Shown here piece by piece: positions 55,706 through 64,000 of a stretch of 64,000 nucleotides of DNA; within the stretch, counting starts at the first letter, position 1, and every line of letters begins with the position of its first letter. The position numbers were made by a program, and so were the translations under genes. Origin of the DNA: JAWKTM01 sp041399085 (GTDB lineage Bacteria; Planctomycetota; Planctomycetia; Pirellulales; Pirellulaceae); NCBI GenBank assembly GCA_041399085.1, contig JAWKTM010000013.1, positions 82,060-146,059 of the forward strand, in the 5' to 3' direction. The notes under the pieces were generated by a model. It searched no databases, was not told where the DNA came from, and saw nothing but the letters and a program-made list of their open reading frames with translations.

Positions 55706-56407
55706 TCAAGCCAACTTCGGTTGCGTCATCACGTGATAGGCCGGCGTTGGCAGCTTGCGGTTGACCCAATTCCCGCAGCGAACGCCCAATCGCCGGGCCG
55801 CTCGCGGATACCAGCCCAACACGGCTCGGCCCACGCCGAATCGAATCATGCGACCGACGCGGCGGAACCCCATCGCGTAACACGCCTTGAGCCCAAAGTT
55901 GTTCGCCCAATCGGTCGTCACCAAAATCTGCCGCACGCCGAACTCGTTCAACTCGACAAACGCATAGGCCACCATCGCCGCGTACAAACCCTGCCCGCGA
56001 TACTTCGGCAAAATGAAGACGTTGTACATGAACGCCATCTGAGCGGGAAAGGAAATCGCCGTTCCGGTCGCGGGTTTCGAGCCCCGATTGTTTTCGGCTT
56101 CGATCGAACCCAACGCGAACCACGCGTAACCGAGCAACCCTTCGGCATTGCGAATCCCGATACACACATCGCGGCCGAACAACAGCCGATACGCCATCAG
56201 CGGATTCAATCCGAGTTCGGGATTCGTAGCGTGCTCGCGAAGCAAGTCGGGAGTCATCCGAAACAGCTCGCACCCGTCGGGCAACAGCTTTCGCAATTGG
56301 ATGTCGTCCAGATCCAAAATCATGAGATCGCTGACATCGCAAGTCAGCAGAATCTGAGCGGCTCGGTAGATCATCCGCACGGGTCGAGACAGCGGTTGGA
56401 ACGACAT
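55706..56407 (-). CDS. GNAT-family acetyltransferase
   Basis: 233 residues from ATG 56407, with GGAG nine bases upstream; the in-frame start at 56590 would add an implausible tail. The acetyl-CoA site is visible: YNVFILPKYRGQGLYAAMVA (about residues 137-156) matches motif A (V..Y+GxG). The sequence after it, VRQILVTTDWANNFGLKACY then AMGFRRVGRMIRF, matches the last GNAT strands, including the NxxxxxxYxxxGF pattern. The N-terminal 60 residues (SDLMILDLDDIQLRKLLPDG) look family-specific. The substrate is unknown. The palindromic repeat cluster lies directly at its 3' end, and the locus 3 array upstream. Confidence 0.85.
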   Translation of the reverse strand: MSFQPLSRPVRMIYRAAQILLTCDVSDLMILDLDDIQLRKLLPDGCELFRMTPDLLREHATNPELGLNPLMAYRLLFGRDVCIGIRNAEGLLGYAWFALGSIEAENNRGSKPATGTAISFPAQMAFMYNVFILPKYRGQGLYAAMVAYAFVELNEFGVRQILVTTDWANNFGLKACYAMGFRRVGRMIRFGVGRAVLGWYPRAARRLGVRCGNWVNRKLPTPAYHVMTQPKLA

Positions 56408-56721
56408 CGGAAGGTTCTCCAGCAAAGCCGGTTGGCGAGTTAGCCGCTCGCGACTTCCGCCAGCGAAACATCGCGGACAGGTGTGGCGGAGTTGGTGATA
56501 CGCAAGCGATTCGCTGGAAATGCACGGCGAGTGCCAAGTTGGCGATACGTTCCGCATGTGCCTGAGCGACGTAAGTGCTATTTGTGTCAAGTCAGAGGCT
56601 TACGCTCCTACCAGCGACCCAGACACTTGGCGAGCGGCAACTCTGGAAAATTATGGGCGAAAGAGCAACGCGACGTTTCCGAAAAGCCACGACGCGCGCT
56701 GCGAACGAATAGCGGGCTGCG
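56408..56721. other. Intergenic, nothing recognised
   Basis: Leader region of the GNAT gene up to the third 21-bp array. Frames run into the array and have no independent support. No tRNA or terminator is recognised. Confidence 0.45.
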
Positions 56722-57095
56722 ATGCGGCGATTGTGGCTGTCCGAAGTGGCGATTGCGCTGTCCGACCGGGCGATTGCGCTTAACTGAAGCGGCGATTGCG
56801 CTAACCGAAGCCGTCGCGGTTGCGCTAACCGAAGTGGCGTTTGAGCCAACCGACCGAGCTGATGCGCTGTCCGAAGCGGCGATGCCAGCCGACCGGGCGA
56901 CGCTTAGCCGACCGGGCGATTGCGCTAACCGAAGCGGCGATTGCGCGACCGAAGTGGGCCGATTGCGCTGTCCGAGCTGAGCCGATTGCGCTATCCGACC
57001 GGCGATTGCGCTATCCGACCGGGCGATTGCGCTATCCGACCGGGCGATTGCACTGTCCGAAGCGGCGATTGCGCTAACCGAAGCGGCCGTTGCGC
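56722..57095. repeat. 21-bp-period array, locus 3
   Basis: About 17 units, most 19-23 bases long with a dominant 21-base period. Each pairs CCGAAGCGG or CCGACCGGG with GCGATTGCGCT; the most regular stretch is 56990-57080. In the forward frames it gives heptads such as LTEAAIA and PTGRLRY with few stops, producing spurious ORFs. It ends eight bases short of the stop codon of the small membrane protein gene at 57103. Confidence 0.9.
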
Positions 57096-57102
57096 GGTCC
57101 CG

Positions 57103-57303
57103 CTACGTCCACCAGGAAATCAAACTCAGCACGGCGAAAATGATCAACATGAAGCCGACGATCCAAACGGCCGTGCGAAACGCCTGATGCAGAACGGCGC
57201 CCATCAACTCGTGCCGAGTCGCCCCGTACACGAGGCTAATCGCCACGATCAACGGAGCGGCATACCAAAGCTGATTCTGCGTGGCGGCAAACAGAAGCGA
57301 CAT
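57103..57303 (-). CDS. Small two-helix membrane protein
   Basis: 66 residues beginning MSLLFAATQNQLWYAAPLIV. Two membrane segments (LWYAAPLIVAISLVYGAT and TAVWIVGFMLIIFAVLSLIS) flank a short hydrophilic loop with HELMGAVLHQAF. It ends SWWT. I do not recognise a named family. It lies 33 bases downstream of the DUF6677-like gene in the same direction, so the two are probably one operon and may act together in the membrane. The array at locus 3 begins right after its stop. Confidence 0.8.
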   Translation of the reverse strand: MSLLFAATQNQLWYAAPLIVAISLVYGATRHELMGAVLHQAFRTAVWIVGFMLIIFAVLSLISWWT

Positions 57304-57336
57304 GAGACAAGCACTTTCAAGCGGATGGGTAGACGG

Positions 57337-57981
57337 CTACTTCTGGGCGGACGTATCGGCGGCGGATTCGCCGGGCGGCACACCGGGCGACGGCTTCTCG
57401 TCGGGCCGATGATCGCCCGTTCGCTTGTCGCCGTTCGCCTTCTCGTCCTTACGACGCTTGCCATCGTGCGCGATGATCAGCGGCCCGGCGTAAGCGTCGT
57501 AGATCGCCAGGATGTTGAGCAAACCGGCAACCATCGTGTACAGCGTTCCCATCTCGAACCGGTAATTCAGCGTCTTGTGCCAATACCCCAGCTCGTCCTC
57601 CATATCCAACACGACCGGCTGTTGCGGCGGCGCCATCCAACCGCCGAACAACGGCTCCTTGGGGGGCGACCCGCTCACGCGGCGGTTTTGCACGATCGCC
57701 GGCAACGCGGGCAATCCGACTCCGAGCTGACAGATGTAATGCCAACGCGGCATCGGTTGCTTGAACGACGCATAAACGACGCGGCCTTCGCCCAAAAACA
57801 GCCCGAAAAACCACGTCGACAGGATCGCGATCATGAACAGCAAGCCCTTGGCATACCGTCGCTGATACAAATGCCCCGCGCCGGGCCAAACCCAAGCCCA
57901 AAAGGCCGCCACGCCCGGTTGGCGCAGATCGATTTCGATCGTCTGCTGCTCATCGTGAATCACGCGTTTTTCTTCGGCCAT
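57337..57981 (-). CDS. Planctomycete membrane protein, DUF6677-like
   Basis: 214 residues from ATG 57981 (MAEEKRVIHDEQQTIEIDLR); upstream in-frame starts to 58236 add an Arg/Pro-rich stretch and are rejected. Membrane segments include AAFWAWVWPGAGHLYQRRYA (a TM2-domain-like turn), GLLFMIAILSTWFFGLFLG and MGTLYTMVAGLLNILAIYDA. A charged tail (GKRRKDEKANGDKRTGDHRP) follows. The pattern fits DUF6677, a family I associate with planctomycetes; the name is given with caution. Function unknown. It is the first gene of a pair with the 66-residue membrane protein. Confidence 0.75.
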   Translation of the reverse strand: MAEEKRVIHDEQQTIEIDLRQPGVAAFWAWVWPGAGHLYQRRYAKGLLFMIAILSTWFFGLFLGEGRVVYASFKQPMPRWHYICQLGVGLPALPAIVQNRRVSGSPPKEPLFGGWMAPPQQPVVLDMEDELGYWHKTLNYRFEMGTLYTMVAGLLNILAIYDAYAGPLIIAHDGKRRKDEKANGDKRTGDHRPDEKPSPGVPPGESAADTSAQK

Positions 57982-58326
57982 GCGGTCCTCGAACAAAGTG
58001 GGAAAGCGGCTCATTCTAACCAACCGGGTCGACCATACCAGAGCAACTCGGCCCGCGAACGACGGTCGATCGGCGGTTGCCGGGTGATTATGTGTCGGTC
58101 GAGCTGCCGTTCGGCGAGCCGCCCGCGACGGTGCCGTGTTGCCGGCCGGTTGGACGTAGTTCGCCGTCGGACCTCGCCCCTTGGCAGCCAACTTCCTCGG
58201 GAATCGTGCCAAGCCGCCTGATTCTGCCGGATACACCGATCAAGTCGCCGAGGAATCCCCGCTCGCCCGCATCGCATAACGTAAGGTTGAACGAGCCCAA
58301 GCTTCTTGAACCCCCGGCCGAACGTT

Positions 58327-59484
58327 ATGCGAAGCCCCGCGACAAATCCCGCTTTCCGCTCGACTTGCCGCGGAACCGAGTCGGCGCTGCGGGCCGCGAT
58401 AGGCGTGAGTCTGCTGGTTTGCCTGCCGGGACTTGCCGCGGCCGAGCCGCCAGCCGCAAACTCGGTACGAAACGAATCGGCTCAACAAGTTTTGGAGACA
58501 CTGCGGCGATTGTCCGACGATCCGCGGCAAATCATCATCGGGCAAAACATCGGCGACGCGGTGAATCCCCAACACGGCGCGAAGAACGTGTTGCATCAGT
58601 TGGCTCGCGTCACGCCGCCCGGACGCGGCATCGGATTGATCGGCGTCGACTATGGCTGGGGCGAGATGCGAATGGACGCCATACGCGCCGCCAATCGGCA
58701 ACTCATCCCATTCTGGCAAGCCGGCGGATTAGTCACGATCGACGCCAGCTTGGCCAATCCGTTTGCCCGCGTCGGCGATCCGCTGGTCACTCGCGGTGTG
58801 GATATCAACCAATTGTTGGACGAGTCCAGCGACGCACACAAATTGTTCGTTCGCGACTTGGATAAGATCGCCGCCGGACTCGCGCAACTTCGCGACGCCA
58901 ACGTCGTCGTCTTGTGGCGACCGCTGCACGAGATGAACGGCGGCTGGTTTTGGTGGCAATCAACCAACGCGATGGACGACGCGCCGCAAGCGGCCGACAA
59001 TTATCGCCGACTGTGGCGTTGGCATCACGATTATTTCACCCATACCAAGCAACTCGACAATCTCTTGTGGGTTTACTCCGCCGCCGCGCAGAGCAACGAA
59101 TACGTCTGGCCCACCGACCATTTCTATCCCGGCGACGCCTATGTGGATGTAGTCGGCATCGACGTGTATGTGGACCAGTTTCGGGAAGCGGATTTAAACG
59201 CCCGAGGCGGCTATGATCGACTAATCAAGCTCGGCAAGCCCTTCGCCGTCACCGAAATCGGTAGTTGGAAGCGAGACGGGTGGTTCGACAACGCGGCTTG
59301 TCTGGCGGGCGTGTTGGAACATTGTCCGCAATCGGCCTATATGATGTTCTGGCACAGTTGGCCCGTCGCCGGTGGTTGGAAACGTGTTTCGATCCCCGAC
59401 AATCGTAATGCGGCCGCGATGTTGAATCATCCGGCGATGACGCCGCTGGGGCAATTTCCCCACCCGGCCTTGGCCACCGAATGA
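58327..59484 (+). CDS. Glycoside hydrolase family 26, probable beta-mannanase
   Basis: 385 residues from ATG 58327. A signal peptide (ALRAAIGVSLLVCLPGLAAA) precedes a TIM-barrel catalytic domain. The acid/base Glu lies in VVVLWRPLHEMNGGWFWW (about residue 201), the GH26 signature. The nucleophile Glu lies in KPFAVTEIGSWKRDGW (about 309). Supporting segments are LIGVDYGWGEMRMDAIRAAN, QAGGLVTIDASLANPF and DAYVDVVGIDVYVDQF. GH26 enzymes mostly cleave beta-1,4-mannan, some mixed-link glucans; the exact substrate is inferred. The enzyme is probably periplasmic or secreted. A second PhoD phosphatase follows in the same direction. Confidence 0.92.
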   Translation: MRSPATNPAFRSTCRGTESALRAAIGVSLLVCLPGLAAAEPPAANSVRNESAQQVLETLRRLSDDPRQIIIGQNIGDAVNPQHGAKNVLHQLARVTPPGRGIGLIGVDYGWGEMRMDAIRAANRQLIPFWQAGGLVTIDASLANPFARVGDPLVTRGVDINQLLDESSDAHKLFVRDLDKIAAGLAQLRDANVVVLWRPLHEMNGGWFWWQSTNAMDDAPQAADNYRRLWRWHHDYFTHTKQLDNLLWVYSAAAQSNEYVWPTDHFYPGDAYVDVVGIDVYVDQFREADLNARGGYDRLIKLGKPFAVTEIGSWKRDGWFDNAACLAGVLEHCPQSAYMMFWHSWPVAGGWKRVSIPDNRNAAAMLNHPAMTPLGQFPHPALATE

Positions 59485-59572
59485 GATTCGCTACCGTTCG
59501 CTGGATTGCTTAAGTGTGAGTGCCCAACACTCGTAACCGACTCTCCCTCTGTTATTGGTTATTGAAAACACT

Positions 59573-61060
59573 ATGAGACACCTGCTCCTAACATTCATGG
59601 CTCTGATCGTCTCCTCGATTTTGGCAGCCAATGTTGCCCACGCCGCGGACGGTCCTTTTCAAGCGACCGGTTTCAAGGTCGGCGAGATGACAGCCGACAG
59701 CGCCATTGTGTGGACCCGCACGACCGCTCGACCGGAACCCAATCTCGCGGACGCTCCGATGGCGACCTTTGTGATGTCCACGGGCGAGCGATTCACGCCC
59801 AACGCCCGTCGCCGCGACGCAAACCCGAAAGGTCGAATCACCGCCGTGGAATACCCAGATGGAAAATCGGCCGCCGACATTTGTTATGCGGCGCCCGGCG
59901 CCGCGGCGGAAACACGTGTGCTGTACCGCGCAATGGGAGAGGACAAGTGGATGGAGACCGCCTGGGCCGCTGTCGATCCACAATCCGACTACACTCGGCA
60001 GTTCACTCTGTCGAACCTGCGGCCTAACACCAAATATGAGATTCGCATCGAGACTCGGTCGCCCGATGGGAAACCCGGCGAGTCGCTCGACGGCGGCTTT
60101 CGCACGGCTCCGGCGGCGGACCAAGCGGCTCGCGTGGTGTTCGCCGTTTCCACCGGTCAAGCTTTCACCGACCAAGACCGCGAAGACGGCTTTCAAATCT
60201 ATCCGTCCATGTTGAAGGACGATCTGAGCTTCTTTGTGCATACGGGCGACATCGTCTACTACGATCGCTTGGCTAAGACGCCCGCTCTGGCCGATTGGCA
60301 TTGGCAGCGAACTTATAGCCGAGATACCAATGTGGATTTCCATCGCCAAGTCGGCAGCTACTTTATCAAAGACGATCATGACACGTTGATCGACGATTGC
60401 TGGCCGACGATGAAGCCGGGCTCGATGTTTGAAATGACATTTGAGCGTGGCCTGAAGATCTTCCGTTATCAAGTGCCGATGGGCGAACGCACTTATCGCC
60501 GAATCCGTTGGGGCCGCGACTTAGAAGTCTGGATGGTCGAAGGCCGCGACTTTCGCAGCGCGAACAACGAACCGGACGGCCCGGAAAAAACCATTTGGGG
60601 CGCGGAGCAGAAGCGGTGGCTCAAGCAAACGTTGGCCGCGTCCGACGCGACGTTTCGGGTGCTAATCTCGCCGACGCCGATCGTCGGCCCCGACCGAGCC
60701 TCGAAACGCGACAACCATTCCAACGCGAACTTCCAACACGAGGGTGACGAGATTCGCGCGTTTCTAGCGCCGCTGAAGAACACCGTCGTTGTGTGTGGAG
60801 ATCGCCCTTGGCAATATCACAGCGTCCATCCCGAAACGGGTGTGCGGGAGTTCTCCTGTGGGCCGGCTAGTGACGAACATGCGGGAGGTTGGCGGCAGTC
60901 CGATTTCCGCGACGACTATCACAAGTATTTGAATGTGATCGGCGGTTATCTTACTGGAGCCGTTGACCGTGACGCGGACGGCCACCCGACTTTGACGTTC
61001 CGTTATCACGATGTGAACGGACAAGTCAAATATGAACACATCGTTCGTGACGAACGGTAG
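59573..61060 (+). CDS. PhoD-like alkaline phosphatase (small)
   Basis: 495 residues from ATG 59573, with a Sec signal (LLLTFMALIVSSILAANVAH). The PhoD N-terminal domain begins GPFQATGFKVGEMTADSAIV. The catalytic domain carries RVVFAVSTGQAFTDQDR, LSFFVHTGDIVYYDRLAK, SYFIKDDHDTLIDDCWP, LEVWMVEGRDFRSANNE, TFRVLISPTPIVGPDRAS and NTVVVCGDRPWQYHSV. The usual GDxHx segment near the C-terminus reads CGDRPWQY, so one metal-site residue may differ. It probably hydrolyses phosphoesters in the periplasm, giving a second PhoD paralogue within 5 kb. It converges with the PIG-L-like gene, with 43 bases between stops. Confidence 0.88.
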   Translation: MRHLLLTFMALIVSSILAANVAHAADGPFQATGFKVGEMTADSAIVWTRTTARPEPNLADAPMATFVMSTGERFTPNARRRDANPKGRITAVEYPDGKSAADICYAAPGAAAETRVLYRAMGEDKWMETAWAAVDPQSDYTRQFTLSNLRPNTKYEIRIETRSPDGKPGESLDGGFRTAPAADQAARVVFAVSTGQAFTDQDREDGFQIYPSMLKDDLSFFVHTGDIVYYDRLAKTPALADWHWQRTYSRDTNVDFHRQVGSYFIKDDHDTLIDDCWPTMKPGSMFEMTFERGLKIFRYQVPMGERTYRRIRWGRDLEVWMVEGRDFRSANNEPDGPEKTIWGAEQKRWLKQTLAASDATFRVLISPTPIVGPDRASKRDNHSNANFQHEGDEIRAFLAPLKNTVVVCGDRPWQYHSVHPETGVREFSCGPASDEHAGGWRQSDFRDDYHKYLNVIGGYLTGAVDRDADGHPTLTFRYHDVNGQVKYEHIVRDER

Positions 61061-61102
61061 AACGCGGCAACGGCGAGCTAATTTCGATGACGTCGCGTTC
61101 GA

Positions 61103-61918
61103 TTACGCCACGTGGCGATGGGCGACCGTGGCGTAACGCCAAAGCGTATCGGCGAGTGGCCGCATATGACGATCACGCCGCAGCACCTCGCGGTAACGGC
61201 GTCGTGCCACCTGTTGCTCGCCATACATCTCATAGAACGGTTTCGCCGCGTTGGGGAAAGCAAACGCTTCCTCGGAGGCGAACTCGGAGAAGTATTCGTG
61301 GCGAATGGAATCGAGCGCCGAGCGATTCTCGAACACCCGTACTTCATCTCGCAACTCGCGGTAGTCGTGAATTGCTTGCAATTTGCGACGCAAACAGTCG
61401 TCGTCCAGCGACAAATGAAAGTCGCCCGCCCCGGCTTGCGGCGCGGCTTCCAGCGGACCGGAACAACGGAACGAATAAGTGGGCAGCCGCAGTCCGTGAT
61501 GCCGGCTCAGTTTTTCCCACGCAGCAGCGACCAACAGACGGCACAGGTCGTGCGCCGGATTCATGCCGTCGGCCGCGTCGGAGACGATGTACTGAGTTTG
61601 AAACGCTCGCACATGGGCGACCAAACGATCGACGACGCGGAGAAAGCCATCAAAGCGGTGGGTGAGTATTAGTTCATAGACCCGGCGATCCGTAAACTCA
61701 CCCAGCACGGCCGATGGTTGACAACCAGCGGCGGCTAACACTCGCTCGGTCGAAGACAGCCGTGAAACGCCCGTTCCGCCGGAACCGTCGGTTAATACCA
61801 TGACGTCCGGGCGAGCCGTTTCGAGCCAGCCATGAATTCGCAGTTCATGGCCTGGATGACTGATGAATAGCAGAGCCCTTTGGCCGGCCCAAGCCTCTCT
61901 GACGTTCACGAATTCCAT
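61103..61918 (-). CDS. PIG-L/LmbE-fold protein with altered metal motif
   Basis: 271 residues from ATG 61918 (MEFVNVREAWAGQRALLFIS). The first strand ends in HPGHELRIHGW where active PIG-L deacetylases have HPDDE, so the catalytic base and one zinc ligand Asp are Gly and His. DGSGGTGVSRLSSTE follows in the right place, and the later ligand region reads DAADGMNPAHDLCRLLVAAA. The C-terminal half is helical and family-specific. It may bind metal with a different set of residues, or bind sugar without deacetylation. It lies 62 bases downstream of the GH57 gene in the same direction, which suggests linked glycan work. Confidence 0.75.
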   Translation of the reverse strand: MEFVNVREAWAGQRALLFISHPGHELRIHGWLETARPDVMVLTDGSGGTGVSRLSSTERVLAAAGCQPSAVLGEFTDRRVYELILTHRFDGFLRVVDRLVAHVRAFQTQYIVSDAADGMNPAHDLCRLLVAAAWEKLSRHHGLRLPTYSFRCSGPLEAAPQAGAGDFHLSLDDDCLRRKLQAIHDYRELRDEVRVFENRSALDSIRHEYFSEFASEEAFAFPNAAKPFYEMYGEQQVARRRYREVLRRDRHMRPLADTLWRYATVAHRHVA

Positions 61919-61980
61919 ATCACAGCGATCGCCGACCCAAGATGAACTGCCCGCCCCACAACCCAAGAATTGACGACACT

Positions 61981-64000
61981 CTAAACCGTCACGGCCGCCG
62001 CGGCCGGCTTCATGCGCGATTCGGCTTGCGACGTATCCATCTCCAACATCATCGTGACGCTCCAGCGTCCGGTCTCATCGCCGCGAATCCACCAGTGCGG
62101 CATCATCACAACCGACTGGTGAACCAGCTCATAGCCGCCTTCCGATTGGCTGACCGTTTCGATCGGGAACGTCCACAAACTGGTAGGTCGATTCACGCGC
62201 AACCGCACGTCGATCCCCAACCATTGATCGACCATTCCCAAAGACTCGATCTCATGTAAATCCAAGGCCGTACCCAGATGGCCCAACCGTTCGCCTCGCG
62301 CTCGATGAAAGAAACGATCCTCGGCGCCCGACGGTAAACCGGCGAAGTTCAGCTCGACGCCGAAATGCAGAACCTGATCTTTCGGCAAATCTTCCAGCAA
62401 GTAGGCGATCTCCAGCGTGTTCGAGCCGGCCTGCGAGGTGACGGCCTTTGTAATCCGAATCGGCAGGCCCCACGCGTTTCCTTCGCGCGACAACTGCACT
62501 TGAATACGATCCGGGCTGCGGCGAACTCGCGACTCGTAGACGCCCGTCGCGAAATCGCCTCGCTCCACCGCCTCGCCCGACTGAACCGATTCCAACGTCG
62601 CTTCGTTGTCGTAGAAATGATCGATCAAACTTTTCCGCGGATGCGCGTCGTAGTGCAGCCGCTCTTCCAAACCTTGTTGTTTGAAAATGATCTCTTGCTG
62701 AATGCTGGCAATACCGCCCGCCTCCGCGCCGCCACGAACCAGCCGATGGTAACTCTCCGGACGCCGAGCCAACGTGGCCAACAAATTGTGACAGATCGAG
62801 CGCACGTCTAGCTCGTACATTTGCCCGCCCGCGGCCGGCGCGAATAGACAAGTGAGTTTGTCGTTGCTGAGGCGAATCTCTTGTCGAGCGTCGAAGTTGA
62901 AGTCGTCGACGGTGGCTTCCACGCGTGGGCCCGTCTTGCCCGTCGCTCGGTCGATCAAGTTGTCCGCGGCAATCAACTGGTTGTAAACCGCGTTGCGCAA
63001 GTGCGGCAAATAAACGCCTCCGAACGCCCCGTGCCAGTAGCTGCAATTGCATTGGCCGCGATACAAACAACGGCGGGCGTTCTCATAGTCCGCGCCTTCC
63101 GCGCCGTTCTGACGAGCCTGCTCGAAACGACGGCTGACCATCATCATCCGCGCGTACATCTCGTCGGTCTCGGGATACTTCACCTTAAAGTTCCGCCAGA
63201 AGCCGCCCCGCACGAACCGCTTCAGCGAATCCCAACGCGGATCATGATCCATTTGCCGAGTGACGTCTTCGTACTGCAATTGCAGTTCGGTCGGCAACGC
63301 CCATTCGGTCATCTCGCGATAGCTGCAACAAGGCAGATAGACCTTGCCGATCGGCGGCACGTTGTCGATGGCTTCGCTAAGCGTCGTGGTGTGAATCCAG
63401 CTTTGATTTTCCACCAGCAGATCGAAAAACTTGCGGAGCCAGCCGTCTTGGTAAACATGCTTGTGGGTTTGCGGCCACGAACCCAGCTTTTCGCCGTCGT
63501 CGCCGAACACCAACACGCTGTTCGGATGTTGTTCCGCAATGCCGCGCAAGTAGTCGATCGTCTCATAGGGCATCGCGAACGGGATCAAATACCGAAGTCG
63601 CTCGCTATCCGGGAAAATGCTTAGCAGCCGCCCTTCGTCTTCGGTCACGTAGTAACCGTAGAGCTGCTCGTCCGTCAGCCCCGCGTTCCGAAAATGAAAA
63701 TCGTCGAGCATCGAATAGCGAATCCCGGCCGCCGCGATGTCGCCGGTCAACGACGGCTCCCAAACTCGCTCGGGAACCCACATGCCTTGCACATGAGCGC
63801 CCAGCCGATCTTCCAGCCAACGCGTGTACTCGCTGATCTGGCCAACTCGATCGCGGCCCGGAATCATCGCCAGAATCGGTTCGTAGAACGCCCCGCCCAC
63901 GATTTCGATCCGGCCTCGTTCAACCAGCCGCGCCACGCGATCCAAATACTCGGGGTGCCGCTGGTCCAACCACTCCATCAACGGCCCGCTGGTATGCAGC
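61981..64000 (-). CDS. GH57 alpha-glucanotransferase/amylase, 5' end cut by the window
   Basis: At least 672 codons; the frame is open to base 64000 (LHTSGPLMEWLDQ at the edge), so the N-terminus lies outside. Internal ATGs near 63981 are not starts. GH57 landmarks: GGAFYEPILAMIPGRDRVGQ, then the nucleophile Glu in MWVPERVWEPSLTGDIAAAG and the acid/base Asp in VLVFGDDGEKLGSWPQTH. A cysteine-rich segment follows (CLYRGQCNCSYWHGAFGGVY), then a large beta-sandwich C-terminal domain (EATVDDFNFDARQEIRLSND, HWWIRGDETGRWSVTMML). This plan fits 4-alpha-glucanotransferases of GH57. There is no evident signal in the visible part. It probably acts on cytosolic glycogen-type glucan. Confidence 0.9.
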   Translation of the reverse strand, partial: LHTSGPLMEWLDQRHPEYLDRVARLVERGRIEIVGGAFYEPILAMIPGRDRVGQISEYTRWLEDRLGAHVQGMWVPERVWEPSLTGDIAAAGIRYSMLDDFHFRNAGLTDEQLYGYYVTEDEGRLLSIFPDSERLRYLIPFAMPYETIDYLRGIAEQHPNSVLVFGDDGEKLGSWPQTHKHVYQDGWLRKFFDLLVENQSWIHTTTLSEAIDNVPPIGKVYLPCCSYREMTEWALPTELQLQYEDVTRQMDHDPRWDSLKRFVRGGFWRNFKVKYPETDEMYARMMMVSRRFEQARQNGAEGADYENARRCLYRGQCNCSYWHGAFGGVYLPHLRNAVYNQLIAADNLIDRATGKTGPRVEATVDDFNFDARQEIRLSNDKLTCLFAPAAGGQMYELDVRSICHNLLATLARRPESYHRLVRGGAEAGGIASIQQEIIFKQQGLEERLHYDAHPRKSLIDHFYDNEATLESVQSGEAVERGDFATGVYESRVRRSPDRIQVQLSREGNAWGLPIRITKAVTSQAGSNTLEIAYLLEDLPKDQVLHFGVELNFAGLPSGAEDRFFHRARGERLGHLGTALDLHEIESLGMVDQWLGIDVRLRVNRPTSLWTFPIETVSQSEGGYELVHQSVVMMPHWWIRGDETGRWSVTMMLEMDTSQAESRMKPAAAAVTV

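Noticed and set aside
56483..57077. ORFs with LTEAAIA and PTGRLRY heptads in locus 3
   Set aside because: Same reason: frame openness follows from the repeat period, and unit-length errors break each frame in turn.
1..64000. tRNA, rRNA or transposase genes
   Set aside because: None recognised by eye on either strand; a covariance-model scan would be decisive for tRNAs and small RNAs.

Overview
The window reads as a chromosomal segment of a planctomycete, most likely of the Pirellulales/Rhodopirellula type. The evidence is the gene content: a PSCyt1-DUF1549-NPCBM-DUF1553 protein followed by a DUF1501 protein, ECF sigma factors paired with transmembrane Ser/Thr kinases, a giant secreted protein with an LEPR-XLL-like N-terminus and a C-terminal type I dockerin, PQQ and FG-GAP propellers, two PhoD-like phosphatases, and a tetrahydromethanopterin formyltransferase. 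Family calls come from motif recognition; no database search was possible.

Layout. 1-0.9 kb: the first 29 codons of a secreted protein leaving the left edge, then a conserved-looking coiled-coil protein. 1.0-5.4 kb: a decay zone with a 21-bp-period array, a dockerin relic, a truncated palindromic repeat and at least one long gene broken by many frameshifts. 5.4-12.9 kb: a DUF2784 membrane protein, a Tat-exported amidohydrolase, a DUF1549/DUF1553 gene interrupted by an in-frame TAG, a DUF1501 protein and a PQQ propeller. 13-16 kb: an Rpn-type nuclease with a coding tandem repeat, a UbiB/ABC1 kinase and a small coiled-coil ORF. 16.1-29.6 kb: a second 21-bp array and the giant surface protein (about 4,200 residues), split by one frameshift. 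29.7-33.1 kb: an ECF sigma factor and an LRR-type kinase. 34.6-41.6 kb: formyltransferase FhcD, an acyl-CoA dehydrogenase, a UVR-motif protein, a parallel beta-helix protein with a cysteine ladder, and a double-PDZ protein. 42-46.8 kb: a membrane-anchored FG-GAP propeller, probably one gene split by a frameshift, next to more decayed coding sequence. 46.8-49.6 kb: a second ECF-kinase pair, with a LamG-type sensor. 50.3-59.5 kb: PepT, a broken HTH gene, CsrA, PhoD, a palindromic repeat cluster, a GNAT enzyme, the third 21-bp array, two small membrane proteins and a GH26 mannanase. 59.5-64 kb: a second PhoD, a PIG-L-like protein and a GH57 enzyme cut by the right edge.

Two themes go beyond ordinary annotation. 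First, three intergenic arrays share an exact or near-exact 21-bp period and are not explained by any gene. Second, single-base lesions and nonsense codons concentrate in secreted or accessory genes while housekeeping-like genes are intact; this is either genuine decay or variation, or residual sequencing error. No CRISPR array, tRNA, rRNA or recognisable insertion sequence was seen.
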